This document shows, in pieces, positions 1 through 10,580 of a stretch of 64,000 bases of DNA. A program made the position numbers and the translations under genes. Numbering within the stretch: the first letter of the stretch is position 1; each line of letters opens with the position of its first letter. The notes under the pieces were generated by a model. That model saw only the letters and a list, made by a program, of their open reading frames with translations, was not told the origin of the DNA and made no database searches. Location: assembly GCA_001600695.1 (NCBI GenBank), contig BCKQ01000020.1:170084-234083 (forward strand). The letters are read 5' to 3'. The DNA comes from Ascoidea asiatica. Its lineage: Eukaryota > Ascomycota > Saccharomycetes > Ascoideales > Ascoideaceae.

Positions 1-415
1 CATATGCTTTTATACATGCCTTTAATAACAGTTTGGTGCTTATAACGGAACTTAAAAAAAGTGTTCCGGAAACAAATCCATGCACAAGGAAATAAGAGCC
101 CTAATTGCATCCGTAAGAGCCCTTTTGCTTCCGTGTACGGAATCCTTGTAACCGTGCCATGGAACTTGTTCCTGTATTTTGTTCCTGACTTTGTTAGGTG
201 TTAATTTCAGGAACAATTTCAATTTCAATCTGGAGATGGACAATGAAAGTTGGAAATATTTCAATGAATTGACAAGAAACAATGAAATATACAAAAGATA
301 TAAGATAATATTCTAATTGTAAAGTGTAAATTAACTTGTTTTAGTAATAAAAATATTGTGGATTATCCAATTTCAATTTCAATTCAAGAAAATTCAAGAA
401 AAAATATTTAAAAAA
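1..415. other. intergenic, GC-rich patch upstream of EMP47-like gene
   Basis: No gene is supported here. Roughly 60-200 is much richer in G and C than the surroundings and contains TCCGTG followed directly by TACGGA at 130-141. The same hexamer and its reverse complement CACGGA recur in other intergenic GC-rich islands of this window. The short open frames that cross it look like chance. Confidence 0.5.
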
Positions 416-2056
416 ATGTTTCAATTAATAAAATTAAAATTAAATTTAAAGATAAATTTAATTTTTTTACCAATTTTAATAATATTTCTTTTATCATTAA
501 TTAAATCAATTAATGCTCATTATCCTACTGAACCAGTGAAATTTTCTTCAATGTTATCATTACCTGATTTAACATCATTAATTGATAATTTTAAAATTGA
601 AAATTTACCAAATTTTAAAAAAAAACATTCAACAATTTTTAAACCTGGTAGAATAATTTTAACTCCAAGTGGTAATGAAGATAATAATGATATTGAAAAT
701 AATAATGATAATAATAGTAATAAAAAAAGAATAATTGGTTCAATTTGGAATTTAAAAAATAAATTATATTCAAATAATTGGACAATTAAATTAACTTTTA
801 GATCTTTAAATGCTTTAGGTAAAACTAATGGTGGTCTTGCATTTTTTTTAATTAAAGATGATGATAATAATAATAATAATAATTTTAAAGATTTTGAGAA
901 AAATGTAATTAATAATGATATTGATTTATATGGTGGTCCATCAAAATTTAATGGTTTATCTTTAATTATTGATTCTAATGGTCCTTTATCTTCTTCACTT
1001 AGAGGTTATTTAAATAATAATGAAAAAAAATTTAATATTAATGATAATTTATTTTTTAGCCAAAGTTTTGCTTCATGTTTAATTGCTTATCAAAATTCAA
1101 AAGTTCCAATAACTTTAAAATTATCATATTCAAAAAATAATAATAATTTATTTGTTGCTTCAATTGATAATAAAATTTGTTTTAGATCTCAAAATTTAAT
1201 TGATTTTTCAAATTCTAATGGTTATTATATTGGTATATCTGCAGATTCTGGTGATAATGGTATTGAAAATTTTGAAATTTTAAAATTTAAAGTTTTTGAT
1301 GAAGATATTTTAAAAGAAGAATTAAATGAATTTGGTGAATATGCTTTACAACCAAAATTAATTCAAAAAACAATTGATAAAAATGATAATAAAGAAAAAT
1401 ATATTGAAGCTCCAATTGAACAACAAAAATTAAATATACAAAATTTACAAAAACAAAAAGATGAAATTGAAAAAATTAATCAAGAAAATAATAATAATAA
1501 CAATAATAATAATAACAATAATAATAATCAAATAAATAATGATTTAATTAAATTAACAAATTTAATGCATTCATTAGAATCTAAATTTCAAAAGTTTAAT
1601 AATAAATTAGAAGATTCTATTAAAAAACAAAATTCAATATCATCATCATCAACGACAAATAATAATAATGGAAATTCAAATTCAAACATTGATACTGAAA
1701 GAATTTTAAATGAAATTAATTCATTAAATTCAAAACTAAATACAATTAATGATCAAATTGAAGAAATTTCAATAGTTCAAGATAATTCAATTTTAAAAAA
1801 TTTAAGAAAATTAATTTTAATTGAAGATAATAAAAAATTAGATAAAAATAATTTTATAAATACAAATTTAAAAAATTTAAATAATTTAATCAATCAACAA
1901 AAATTAAATGCAAAACCAATGAATCATTCAAATAATTCTTCTATTAATTTAAATTCAATAAAATATATAATGTGGTTATTAATAATAATTACTTCATGTT
2001 TATTATTCATTAATGTTAAATTAACAAGTGAAATTAAACATTCAAAATTATTATGA
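416..2056 (+). CDS. EMP47: L-type lectin cargo receptor of the early secretory pathway (Emp46/Emp47 family)
   Basis: Probable ER-Golgi cargo receptor with a luminal legume-like lectin domain. I start it at the ATG at 416 because it opens a good signal peptide (hydrophobic core about residues 13-29, likely cleavage after Ala34); the frame is open further upstream without an ATG. The mature N-terminus begins HYPTEPVKFSSMLSLPDL, and the lectin domain runs to about residue 290, with a typical NNWTIKLTFRS...GGLAFF segment. A charged, coiled-coil-prone region with poly-Asn follows (about 340-510), then one membrane segment near the C-terminus and a short cytosolic tail ending KHSKLL. Yeast Emp47 ends KTKLL, so the sorting tail is nearly kept, with His in place of one Lys. 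It is longer than the yeast protein because of Asn-rich inserts. I am confident of the family; Emp46 and Emp47 cannot be separated here. Confidence 0.88.
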   Translation: MFQLIKLKLNLKINLIFLPILIIFLLSLIKSINAHYPTEPVKFSSMLSLPDLTSLIDNFKIENLPNFKKKHSTIFKPGRIILTPSGNEDNNDIENNNDNNSNKKRIIGSIWNLKNKLYSNNWTIKLTFRSLNALGKTNGGLAFFLIKDDDNNNNNNFKDFEKNVINNDIDLYGGPSKFNGLSLIIDSNGPLSSSLRGYLNNNEKKFNINDNLFFSQSFASCLIAYQNSKVPITLKLSYSKNNNNLFVASIDNKICFRSQNLIDFSNSNGYYIGISADSGDNGIENFEILKFKVFDEDILKEELNEFGEYALQPKLIQKTIDKNDNKEKYIEAPIEQQKLNIQNLQKQKDEIEKINQENNNNNNNNNNNNNNQINNDLIKLTNLMHSLESKFQKFNNKLEDSIKKQNSISSSSTTNNNNGNSNSNIDTERILNEINSLNSKLNTINDQIEEISIVQDNSILKNLRKLILIEDNKKLDKNNFINTNLKNLNNLINQQKLNAKPMNHSNNSSINLNSIKYIMWLLIIITSCLLFINVKLTSEIKHSKLL

Positions 2057-2941
2057 TTTTCTTCCTTTTACTTTTACTTTTAATTTCACTTTTATATCAC
2101 CTTTTACATTTTATTTTTTAAATATCTTTTAAATTATTCTTCCATTTTATTTTTTTTCTCAAGTTGGTATCATTAACTGTATTTGTATTTAGTATTTTTA
2201 TCGTTTATATTCAATACACGTCTCTTCTAATTCAATTGCTTCACTTCAATTCAGCTATTTTAATTCAATACATGTCTCTTCAACTAATCGTTTCTTTCCT
2301 TCAATTGTTTCAATTAAAATTGATTTCAAATTGATTTCAAATTACTTTCAATTTAATTTCAAATTTAATTTCAAATTGAAAAATTTCAGTGCCCCGTAAA
2401 TAAAAGCGGGAATTCCGAGCTTTTTTATGGAACCCCGAATATATTTTGTGACCCGAAAAACACGAAAAAAAAAAAAACGCGAAAAAATTAAAAACAAAAA
2501 CCAAAAAACAAAAAAAAAAGCTGAAGCCACAAAAATAGGAAATTTTTTAAATTTTTTAAATTCTTCAAATTCTTCAAATTCTTCAAATTATCTCATTTTT
2601 AACATATTTCTATATTTAAGGGTTCATTGATTATAATTACCTAGAAATTGGGGTATTTTAGAAAAACACTGCCTATGAAATAAATAGAAACAATCTAATA
2701 AATCAAGTTATGAAATTGTCAGAAATGGAACTTAATAATCTTTGAAGAATTACCACAACTAAGGCAAATCAACAGATTTATTATCATTTGATAAAAATGA
2801 TTTTAAAAGAAATCATATAAATACAAAATGAATTATTGATTCTCCTTTTAATTCACTTTAATAAATATTTCTGCAAATCTTGTTGAATTTGATACAATAT
2901 ATATATATATATATATATATAATTCAATAACAATATTCAAA
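2057..2941. other. intergenic region with GC-richer patch and AT microsatellite
   Basis: No gene is supported. About 2390-2480 is richer in G and C (GCCCCGTAAATAAAAGCGGG and following). TTCTTCAAA-type short tandem copies lie near 2560-2590, and an (AT)n run at about 2897-2921 sits just upstream of the next start codon, where it may serve as a TATA-like promoter element. Confidence 0.5.
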
Positions 2942-3385
2942 ATGTTATCAACTATAAGACTTGCATCTATAATAATCTTAGGAGTTTTTATTCTTTTATT
3001 TTTCATAAATTTAATTCAATTATTTAGAGTTTATTCAAGAAAAGAATTTAAAAATTATTCAAAACAAATTTATATTAGTTTAGTAATAACTGCTTTTTCA
3101 ATTTGGTCAATTCCTGATACTTATAATGAATTAGATCAATGTTATCCTCAATCAAATTCAAATTCAAATTCAAATAATGCAAATAATTTTGATAATTATA
3201 CAAAAATTTGTAAAATTATGTCTGCAATTTCAATAACTTTGGTTCCTTTATTTAGTTTTGTTATTGCTTTTATTACTTTAACAAAAGTTACAAGACATTT
3301 TAAAAAAAATGATAAATCTAATTATATTAATTTCATATCTAATAATAATATTCAAAATAATTCTTATCAGAAATTACAAGACTAA
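2942..3385 (+). CDS. small multi-pass membrane protein, family unknown (copy 1 of tandem pair)
   Basis: I do not recognise this 147-residue protein. It has three likely membrane segments: about residues 8-28 (IIILGVFILLFFINL), 46-64 (ISLVITAFSIW) and 95-115 (ISITLVPLFSFVIAFITL). Between the second and third lies a loop with NELDQCYP and a second Cys in KICKIMS. The C-terminal tail is polar. Its closest relative is the next gene, 440 bases downstream on the same strand: both share the opening, the YNELDQC motif, the C(K)xMSAISIT motif and the NxQNNSxQxLQD tail. The pair is therefore a tandem duplication. The two conserved Cys might form a disulfide in a luminal or external loop, which is inference. 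No function can be assigned. Confidence 0.75.
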   Translation: MLSTIRLASIIILGVFILLFFINLIQLFRVYSRKEFKNYSKQIYISLVITAFSIWSIPDTYNELDQCYPQSNSNSNSNNANNFDNYTKICKIMSAISITLVPLFSFVIAFITLTKVTRHFKKNDKSNYINFISNNNIQNNSYQKLQD

Positions 3386-3825
3386 CAATAAATATAAATA
3401 TTTTAAGAAATTTAAGTAATTAATCACTAGTATTTTTTTGTTTTATAATATAATATAATTTTAATATATATATATATATATTTCAATATTATTATTTGTT
3501 TGTTTCATTATTATTTCTGTTTTATTTCTATTTTCATTTTTATACTAAAAAAATCACTTAATCATTTATTAAAACTTTTGATCTACTGTACTCTTAAAAA
3601 TAAATCTCAAAAATTGAATTAAATACAGGATTCTGGATATTTATTATACCAAGCCCTTGTTTGCAATATGAAAGGTTCCAATTATCAAATTTAATAATAA
3701 TTTTTGTTTTCTTTGTCATATATAAAGGAGTTTATATTTAATTTTATCTTTTTTATTTTATCTTTTTTCTTTGAAAATAAGATTATTTCAACTTCCTACT
3801 AAATCAAATATTTATATGAATAAAA

Positions 3826-4252
3826 ATGTTAAAACAAATAAGAATTACAGTTGTAACAATTGCATCTGTTTTTCTTTTATTAATTTCCATTAATATAGTT
3901 ATGTTATATAAAATATACTCAAGAAACTTATCTCAAAATTATGTTAACGAAATTTTTTTTAATGTCATAGTATCTACATATTCATTTTGGCAACTTTTTG
4001 ATAATTATAATGAATTAGATCAATGTTTTTCAGATTCAAATTCGAGTAGTGATAATGATTATTATACAAAAAAGTGTAAATTAATGTCTGCAATTTCAAT
4101 AACTGTTGTTCTTTTTATGAATAGTCTTTTTGCATTTTTTTCTTCAATTAAAATTTTAAAAATTTTTAAAAAAGATAAAAAAAACTGATTATCTGAGTCT
4201 TACTTCTCATAATAATACTCAAAATAACTCTGATCAAAACTTACAAGATTAA
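3826..4252 (+). pseudogene. small membrane protein, copy 2, with frameshifted C-terminal tail
   Basis: Tandem paralogue of the gene at 2942. The open frame runs from ATG at 3826 to TGA at 4186-4188 (120 residues) and keeps the three membrane segments, the YNELDQC loop motif and CKLMSAISIT. It ends in a run of eight A (about 4177-4184). Reading past that run in the frame one base over gives a tail to TAA at 4250-4252 that aligns codon by codon with the tail of copy 1, including TQNNSDQNLQD. So copy 2 has a one-base homopolymer difference that cuts off its last 20 or so residues. The membrane part is intact, so a shortened protein could still work. A sequencing error in the A run is an equally good explanation. 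Confidence 0.75.
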
Positions 4253-4349
4253 TTTTTAAAATGGTTCAAAGAAATAAATTAAATTTATATATTATAATAA
4301 AAACTAATATTCAATTAACTCATCAACTACCTAAATACATATATATATG

Positions 4350-4538
4350 CTATGAATGAAAGGGTTTATCTGCATATTTTCTTGTTGATCTAACTTCTAT
4401 TTTTCCAGTACTTATAAAAGCTAATGGAATTGGTGAACAATTTAAAAAATGTTTAGATAATGTAAATCTTAATCTATAATCACCAGTTACTATAATTCCT
4501 AAATCTCTAAATTGAAAGTCATAAATAGCTATTTCCAA

Positions 4539-4572
<34 letters not shown>

Positions 4573-4877
4573 GTTTTATTTGAATTCAAATTATAATCAA
4601 AATTCGGATTAAAAATGGTATTTGCAACAACAATTTTATTACCATTTAAAATATTTTGATTTGAAACTAGCAAATTTGTTTCATAATCAAATATTGAAAC
4701 ATCAGTAATAAATTGAGAATTAGTTAATGAATTATTATTGGTAATTAATTTAATTATATTATATGGTTTCAATAATCTTTTTGTTTTATATGATGATTGT
4801 CTCCCATGAGTTGAAGATTGTACAATTGAAAAATTATAAAAATAATTTATTGAATTAATGTTTCTATTTTCAGCCAT
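4350..4877 (-). CDS. velvet-domain-like protein, group C (copy C1)
   Basis: A 175-residue protein made almost entirely of one domain. Visible blocks: SSTHGRQSSYKTKRLLKPYN then IIKL (residues 21-44); LNGNKIVV (77-84); a poly-Asn insert; YDFQFRDLGIIVTGDYRLRF (119-138); and GKIEVRSTRKYADKPF (158-173). This order and spacing resemble the fungal velvet fold, where an R..G...RRP.PPP.VEL block is followed by F.FPDL....G.YRL.F.L and finally F.VYSAK.FPG. This copy keeps the last block best. Velvet proteins are DNA-binding regulators of development and secondary metabolism that form homo- and heterodimers. The match is by eye and the DNA-binding role is inferred. The group C sister is at 31921. The gene is convergent with the small membrane protein pair. 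Confidence 0.6.
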
Positions 4878-6505
4878 TTTTGTTTGAAGGAAAAAAAAAG
4901 AAATTTTATATAACTTTGAAATAAAATAAGTCTTCTTTTGATGATTGTTTTGATATTTTGTAAATAAACCATTTTATAATATTTAAAAACTATTTAATTG
5001 TAATTACTAATGTCCTTTATATATCAATATTGATCAAATATCTCTTAAATTAACAAATCAACCTCAAATCAAAAGATATTGTTTTTTCCTATAATCTGGT
5101 TCAAATCAATGACTTTGTACTCCTTTCAAAAGAACTTCATTGATTCTAAAGTACTGTAAGTAACAACCCATTTATTTCAAATCCAGTTATTGATCATATA
5201 TTTGATTCCAGCTTCCTTTAAAGTTTTCCTTTACAAGTAAAGGTTTTGTCATCATTTTTGATTAAGGTAATGATATATTACAATAAGTTATAAAAACACA
5301 TAATTATAACATTTAATTCAATTATTTGGGATAATAATTGATGTTTTATTACGATTTATTATATGAGATTATTGATTTCAAAATCAGTAAAATAATATAT
5401 TACCGATAAAAGAGGCGAATTTCAAATGTTTACAAATTATCTGTTAGAAAAATGAATAAGTATAGCCTTTAACGACAAGCCATCATTAAAATTTCGATTT
5501 AAAATCAAATAAATCAAAAATTTTCAAGAAAGATAATGAAGCATCAGATTATAAAATATAAAAAGTGATTAATGCTCTCGTTTTTTATTGTATTTTTATA
5601 TACATTCAATTCTTTCAGATCCCTAAAAACAATTATTTATTCTCCGAAGCCATGATATTTTTTCACTGTTTTTAAAATGAATACTCATTGATACTCAACA
5701 AATTTTTTAGGATTAATTCAGCCAATAGATTTGATATATTTCCATAAAGATGATAATAAAATTATTTTACCTCTTTTTTAATATTGACTATTAATCTAGT
5801 TATTGAAATTTATTAGAAAAAAAAAAGAGCTTTAAATTCAAAGTTCAAGTATTTTTAACCTCAAGAGAACTTTTAACTCCTTACTTTCAGAATTCAAATC
5901 ATTCATAAATTGATGAATGACCTATTTAAAAAAGGTTGGGTTTGAAAGGTCTTGTATATTGTAATTTTTCAATTTCAACTTCAACTTTGAATTTTTATCC
6001 AAAAAAATGAAAAAAAAATAAAAAAACATTTAAATTTAAAAGGTTTTTGATCCGTAAAAACTTAAAATACGATCCAAAAAATGTTGTTCCATGTGGTAGC
6101 ATGCACTTTTGTATCCCGAGAGTAGAGGAATTTCGTACTTGTCTGTAACTATATGCGGCTAGCATTTTTTTGAGTTAGTTCAATTGCCGGGCCAATCAAA
6201 ACACTTTAGAAAGAATTAAAAAATATTTTTAAAATGAAAAAATGAAGTAAATAATAAAGTTAAAGATAAATTTATTAGACGTGAATATTTACATTAATTT
6301 TATAGATATATAAATAATTTGTAATTGAAATTGTAATTGAAATAGTTATTATTAAAAAAATTTAAAAAGGTATTTTAAAGAATAAAGTAATTTTTGAATA
6401 AAGATAAATAGAAAACAGAAAATAGAAAATAGAATGGAGTCATTAAAGTATTATGATTAAAATAAGAATAAAAATAATAATAATAATCATAGAACTAAAC
6501 TATAA
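4878..6505. other. long intergenic region, no gene seen
   Basis: About 1.6 kb of AT-rich DNA with many stops in all frames. I see no conserved protein match, tRNA or clear repeat. A slightly GC-richer stretch lies at about 6090-6200. Part of it must hold the promoter of the velvet-like gene, whose start is at 4877. Confidence 0.5.
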
Positions 6506-7639
6506 TTAAAAGTCTAATTCAACTGGACCACCAACAGAACAATATTGTCTCCAATCTTTAAATAAAATATCAATCATTAAATCATAAAATTGTTCATCAT
6601 CAATAGAATTAATTAAAGTACCATTACCAGTTTTAACACCAGCTGTTGGAGCAAAATCAGCACCCCAAATTCTTAAATTACCATAAAATGGAGAATAAAA
6701 TGAAGTATCAACTGCACAAGTAACATTAATTGAATCTGTAATTAATTCAGGAAGAACCATAAATGCAGCAGTTACTTCATCCCAGAATGGTAAAGTTTCT
6801 TGATCATTATTTTCACTATAATTACCAGTATAAACAATATCTTGAACAGCAGCAAAATAATCATTATCATCAATAACATCTAAACCACCAGCTTTTTCAA
6901 TAATTCTATCATATAAAGCTTGAGATGGTACTAAATAATTAGTTACATTACCACCAATATATAATTCATTCCAATCTGCAGTTAAAACAATTTGAGCAGC
7001 TTCAGGATCTTGCATTAAATTTATATCAGTATTAATATCAACTTGAATTGAAGAACCAACAGCAGCAGCATATTGAGTATCAATATAACCACCCATAATA
7101 TATAAACCACCAGCTTCTTTTGCTAAATTTGGATAAATACTTAAAGCTTGAGCAACAGTTGTCATCATTCCAGCAGCAAAAATTAAAACTGGATCAGTAT
7201 CTTTATATTGTTTAACAGCATTAATTAAAGCAATTGCACCTGGAATTGTATCATTATAAGTAATATTATCCCAAGAATAAGAATCTTCATAACCAGGAGC
7301 AAAAGCACCTTGCCAAACAAGTTCACCAAATAAAGATTCCCATAAATGAAAAGTATCATTAGTTCTTAATAAAGGTTGTTCAGCACCATTATAAAAAGGT
7401 ATACAAGAAGTTAAATTATAAGTTTTTAAAATATCATAAGCACTACCAGCAGAATCAACACTTGAAGAACTACCAAAAGAAGTTGAAAGACCAACAACTT
7501 CATAACCTGCATAAAGAGGAAATAATAATTGTAAAGCAGCTAAACCATCATTTTCAATAAAAACTTTTTTAGATTGAATTAAAGTTGATAAAGAAATTAA
7601 AGAAGTTGTAATTGATAATAATTTTTTGAAATTAAACAT
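6506..7639 (-). CDS. secreted nucleoside-hydrolase-like protein (IUNH family)
   Basis: A 377-residue protein of the inosine/uridine-preferring nucleoside hydrolase fold, which cleaves ribonucleosides to base and ribose. A signal peptide (MFNFKKLLSITTSLISLSTLIQS, about residues 1-23) and several N-glycosylation sites point to a secreted or vacuolar form. The family's N-terminal Asp cluster (normally DTDPGxDD) is replaced by a short VFIENDGLAAL version, so only part of the Ca-binding and catalytic site is visible. Other fold landmarks remain: VVGLSTSFGS, a long central helix-strand region with IFAAGMMTTVAQAL, YIMGGY, and a C-terminal FWDEVTAAFMVLPELI. Some fungal family members have such divergent first motifs, so activity is uncertain. 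Its codons look G/C-richer and more biased than neighbours, as in a well-expressed gene. Confidence 0.72.
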   Translation of the reverse strand: MFNFKKLLSITTSLISLSTLIQSKKVFIENDGLAALQLLFPLYAGYEVVGLSTSFGSSSSVDSAGSAYDILKTYNLTSCIPFYNGAEQPLLRTNDTFHLWESLFGELVWQGAFAPGYEDSYSWDNITYNDTIPGAIALINAVKQYKDTDPVLIFAAGMMTTVAQALSIYPNLAKEAGGLYIMGGYIDTQYAAAVGSSIQVDINTDINLMQDPEAAQIVLTADWNELYIGGNVTNYLVPSQALYDRIIEKAGGLDVIDDNDYFAAVQDIVYTGNYSENNDQETLPFWDEVTAAFMVLPELITDSINVTCAVDTSFYSPFYGNLRIWGADFAPTAGVKTGNGTLINSIDDEQFYDLMIDILFKDWRQYCSVGGPVELDF

Positions 7640-9286
7640 TTTTGATTCTATTTTTTATTATTCTATTTTTGATTCTATTTTTAATCTATTTTTTTTTTTT
7701 GTTTTGAATTACTATTATCAAAAAAGATTTGAGAACAAAAAAAAGGAAAGGGAAAAAAAAAAGAAAACTAAAATTGAAGATTGAAAAGTGAAAGACATTT
7801 TAATTGTATTTATATTTGTAATATATTTATGTGAATATGAATAACGATATGAATAATGATATGAATAATGATAGAAATAAAGTTTTTAAAAAATGTGAAT
7901 AGATATTGAGAAATAAGAAAAAAAGAAAAGAATTTAATCTAAATTGAGTTACTCATTCACCAAAAAAGAATTTTTTTTTTTTTTTTTCAATCAAAGATAA
8001 TAATAATGCTTAATCAAAATGGTTATCTATGAATATTAATTTTTCATATATTTTAAATTTTGAAATATTTTTTTTCTATAAGTAGTTAAATTAAGGTTGG
8101 AATTTTCTCTCAAGTGATAGAAACAAATTAAAGTTATTCATCATAAATAGTATTGGAAAAAAAAGAAGTAAATAACATAGTAAATAGTTTATAAAGTTAA
8201 CATTAAAATAAGTTAATACTTGAATAAAAATAGGTTTGGTTTTAAAGGGCACAAAAAGGCAGCCAAGTTTATGGCTGCTTGATTTTCATCGAGTTAAGAG
8301 ATTTTATTTAGATATCATTAAATTTCATTAAGGTTTATTTATTCAATTCTTGAATAAGAATATTGAAAATAAAAAAGAAATACAGTATATGAAATAATTC
8401 TATTAAAACATAGCTAAAATAACTCGATTAAAATGATAAATTGAATAATTGAATGGATTTTAATTCATTTATAAAATTAACAACAATTTTCTTGCTTTTT
8501 CTCGGAGAAATAAAAATACTAACAGGGCCAAATCACGCGTGCTGAGATAATCCGAGAGGAGGTTTTCGAGGTGACAGTTTCCTGTTTCGGCGGTGGTCGG
8601 TTCTCTAGAGGTTTATCCGATAGCCCCTCGGTCGAGCCTCGGGGAATGTCTGATAGCTCGGGACACTGCATCCGAACGTAAAGGCCAGCCAGGTGCAGCA
8701 ACGGGCATAGCCGCTTGCAAAGTTGCACAAAAGCGGCTTTTGACTGCCCGCACCGCCACTCATCTGCCACATTCACCAAATCAAGACACAAATAGAAGCA
8801 AAAGCTGTACAAATTGAAAGAAGAGAATCAGACGAGGAAAAAGAAAAAGCAACAGGAACTGAAGATGAAGTAGAAACAGAAGCAACATCAAAGAAACAGA
8901 AGCAACCATTTTTGCTGCTGCAGAGGATTTCAAAGCAGTTTCTCTCGTTGCAAATCCACTTTCGGCCACTGCCGCGGCACCCCGGCACGGTTTTACAAAG
9001 AAACTCGAAATTTTCAGGCTTAAAACGATAAGCGATAAGGAGATGAAAAAAAAAACCCATTTTTAAAAACCCATTTGAGTATTGAAATAAAAATATAGAC
9101 AATAATATTTTGATAGGGAACAGTAAATATATCTTTCAATGTTTTTCTTTGATTTTTTTTGGTAAGAAAAAGAAAATTTCAAATTGAAAAAATAACTATT
9201 TTATCATTTAAATAGATTTATCATTAAAAAAATGTGTCCTCTTTTTCTTTCATGGTTCCTTTGATTGATTTTATTTGTAAAATTTA
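7640..9286. other. long intergenic region with a strong GC-rich island
   Basis: No gene is supported. A GC-rich island at about 8515-9010 stands out sharply. It holds many CG dinucleotides, a direct repeat CCTCGG-N5-CCTCGG around 8634-8650, and CGGCGGTGGTCGG. The open frames crossing it on both strands are unrelated to any protein I know and look like a side effect of few AT-type stops. Candidates are a structured RNA, a replication or regulatory element, or a fragment of foreign or old repeat DNA. Pol III, telomeric or 5S rRNA signatures were not seen. Confidence 0.5.
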
Positions 9287-9367
9287 GGCAACATGGCCGA
9301 GTGGTTAAGGCGAAAGATTAGAAATCTTTTGGGTTTACCCGCGCAGGTTCGAGTCCTGCTGTTGTCG
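9287..9367 (+). tRNA. tRNA-Ser (anticodon AGA)
   Basis: An 81-base tRNA without intron. The acceptor stem GGCAACA pairs with TGTTGTC (one G-T pair), the discriminator base is G, and the D arm is GCCGAGTGGTTAAGGC. The anticodon stem AAAGA/TCTTT has loop TTAGAAA, giving anticodon AGA for TCT/TCC serine codons. A long variable arm with GGGT...ACCC is typical of tRNA-Ser. The T arm is GCAGG-TTCGAGT-CCTGC. A run of seven T starting two bases after the 3' end fits RNA polymerase III termination. The internal A box lies in the D arm, and the B box is GGTTCGAGTCC. Confidence 0.96.
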
Positions 9368-9523
9368 ATTTTTTTATTTAAATTTACATATTTAATTATT
9401 TAATCAATTTGAAAAATATTTAATTCAATTTCTTTTTTACAAATTATTATTTACAAATTATTTTTTTACAAATTACATTTTTAAATCATTATACATTTCC
9501 TAAATAATTGATAATTAAAGAAT

Positions 9524-9834
9524 TCATTCTCCAAGTCTATGACCTTTACCTTTAAAATTACTTCTAGTTAAATTTCTTAATAATCCACTACTCGAAGATT
9601 TATTCTGAGATTCTTTTTTATTAACACCAGTGCTATTACTTTCGGTATTACTATTACTATTACTATTATTATTATTATCTTGATCATCTAAATCTCCAAG
9701 TCTATAACCTCCTCTATTTTTTTTTAAATAATTATATTTATTTCCTGCATATGTATGTGTTGGTAATAATGTATTTCTTAATGAAATTAACCAATCTGGT
9801 GCATTAAGAAATCCACCATCAATATATTTTTCAC

Positions 9835-9885
<51 letters not shown>

Positions 9886-10580
9886 CATTTTTAATAAAAA
9901 ATTTATAATTTAAATAATGAATAAATGGACCAAAATTTCCATTTTCAAAACATCCATAAACATAACCTCCAATACAACCCCATAAAGATTCCCAGAATGC
10001 ATTAAATCCACCTAATAATAATGAAAATGATAATGTTGCCAAAGGTAATAATTCTCCTCTAATTGGTATGAACATATAATTAACTCTTGTATTTTTATTA
10101 AATCTTGACCATGTATAAATAAATGAACCAAGTAATGCACTTAATAAAGCTAATTTTTCTGTTAAAATTGTTGAAAATAATAATATTGGACATATAATAA
10201 TAATATAATAAATATAATTTAAAGTAATATTTTTAAATTTATTAATTTCTAAAGATTTTCCATATGAATAAATCATATACATTGTAAATAATTGTTCCAT
10301 TGGAATACCAGAAGCAATAAAAAATGCAGAAAATGGTCTCCAAATTTGATATTTTTTAAAAATTGCAGGCCAATAACAAAGCCAAGTTGAAGAAGATATT
10401 AAACCTAAAGAATGTAAACCTTGTAAAGTTAATGGACCAAGTAAAAATGTCCTTGTTACAGGAGGTATTTCTTTAATAAATCTTATTAAAATAAAATAAT
10501 ATATTTCATTAGTATTTTATCTTTATTATCTTACTTTTGGATTATGATTGAATAAATACTTACTGACGTATTTCTGACAT
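9524..10580 (-). CDS. DFM1: Derlin-family ERAD protein Dfm1, two exons
   Basis: Multi-pass ER membrane protein that helps retrotranslocate misfolded membrane proteins with Cdc48. Exon 1 is 10580-10564 (MSEIR plus two bases). The intron is 10563-10482, with GTAAGT donor, TACTAAT branch point at about 10515-10509 and AAG acceptor. Exon 2 is 10481-9524. Joined, they give about 324 residues starting MSEIRQFIKEIPPVTRTF. The Derlin WR motif is present (QIWRPFSAFF), followed by GIPMEQLFTMYMIYSYG and several membrane segments. The tail carries two SHP boxes that bind Cdc48: one near NRGGYRLGDL and one at the end, FKGKGHRLGE. Two SHP boxes favour Dfm1 over Der1. A poly-Asn insert separates the membrane part and the tail. 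It is divergent from the carrier gene at 11051. Confidence 0.92.
10482..10563 (-). other. spliceosomal intron of DFM1-like gene
   Basis: An 82-base intron placed five codons after the ATG, as is common for yeast introns. Donor GTAAGT, branch point TACTAAT (the S. cerevisiae consensus ends in C), acceptor TAATAAG. Removing it joins CA to A to form Gln and restores the conserved Derlin N-terminus. Confidence 0.85.

Noticed and set aside
8519-9102. Several overlapping open frames on both strands
   Set aside because: They overlap each other in one GC-rich island and none shows a known motif; base composition explains them.
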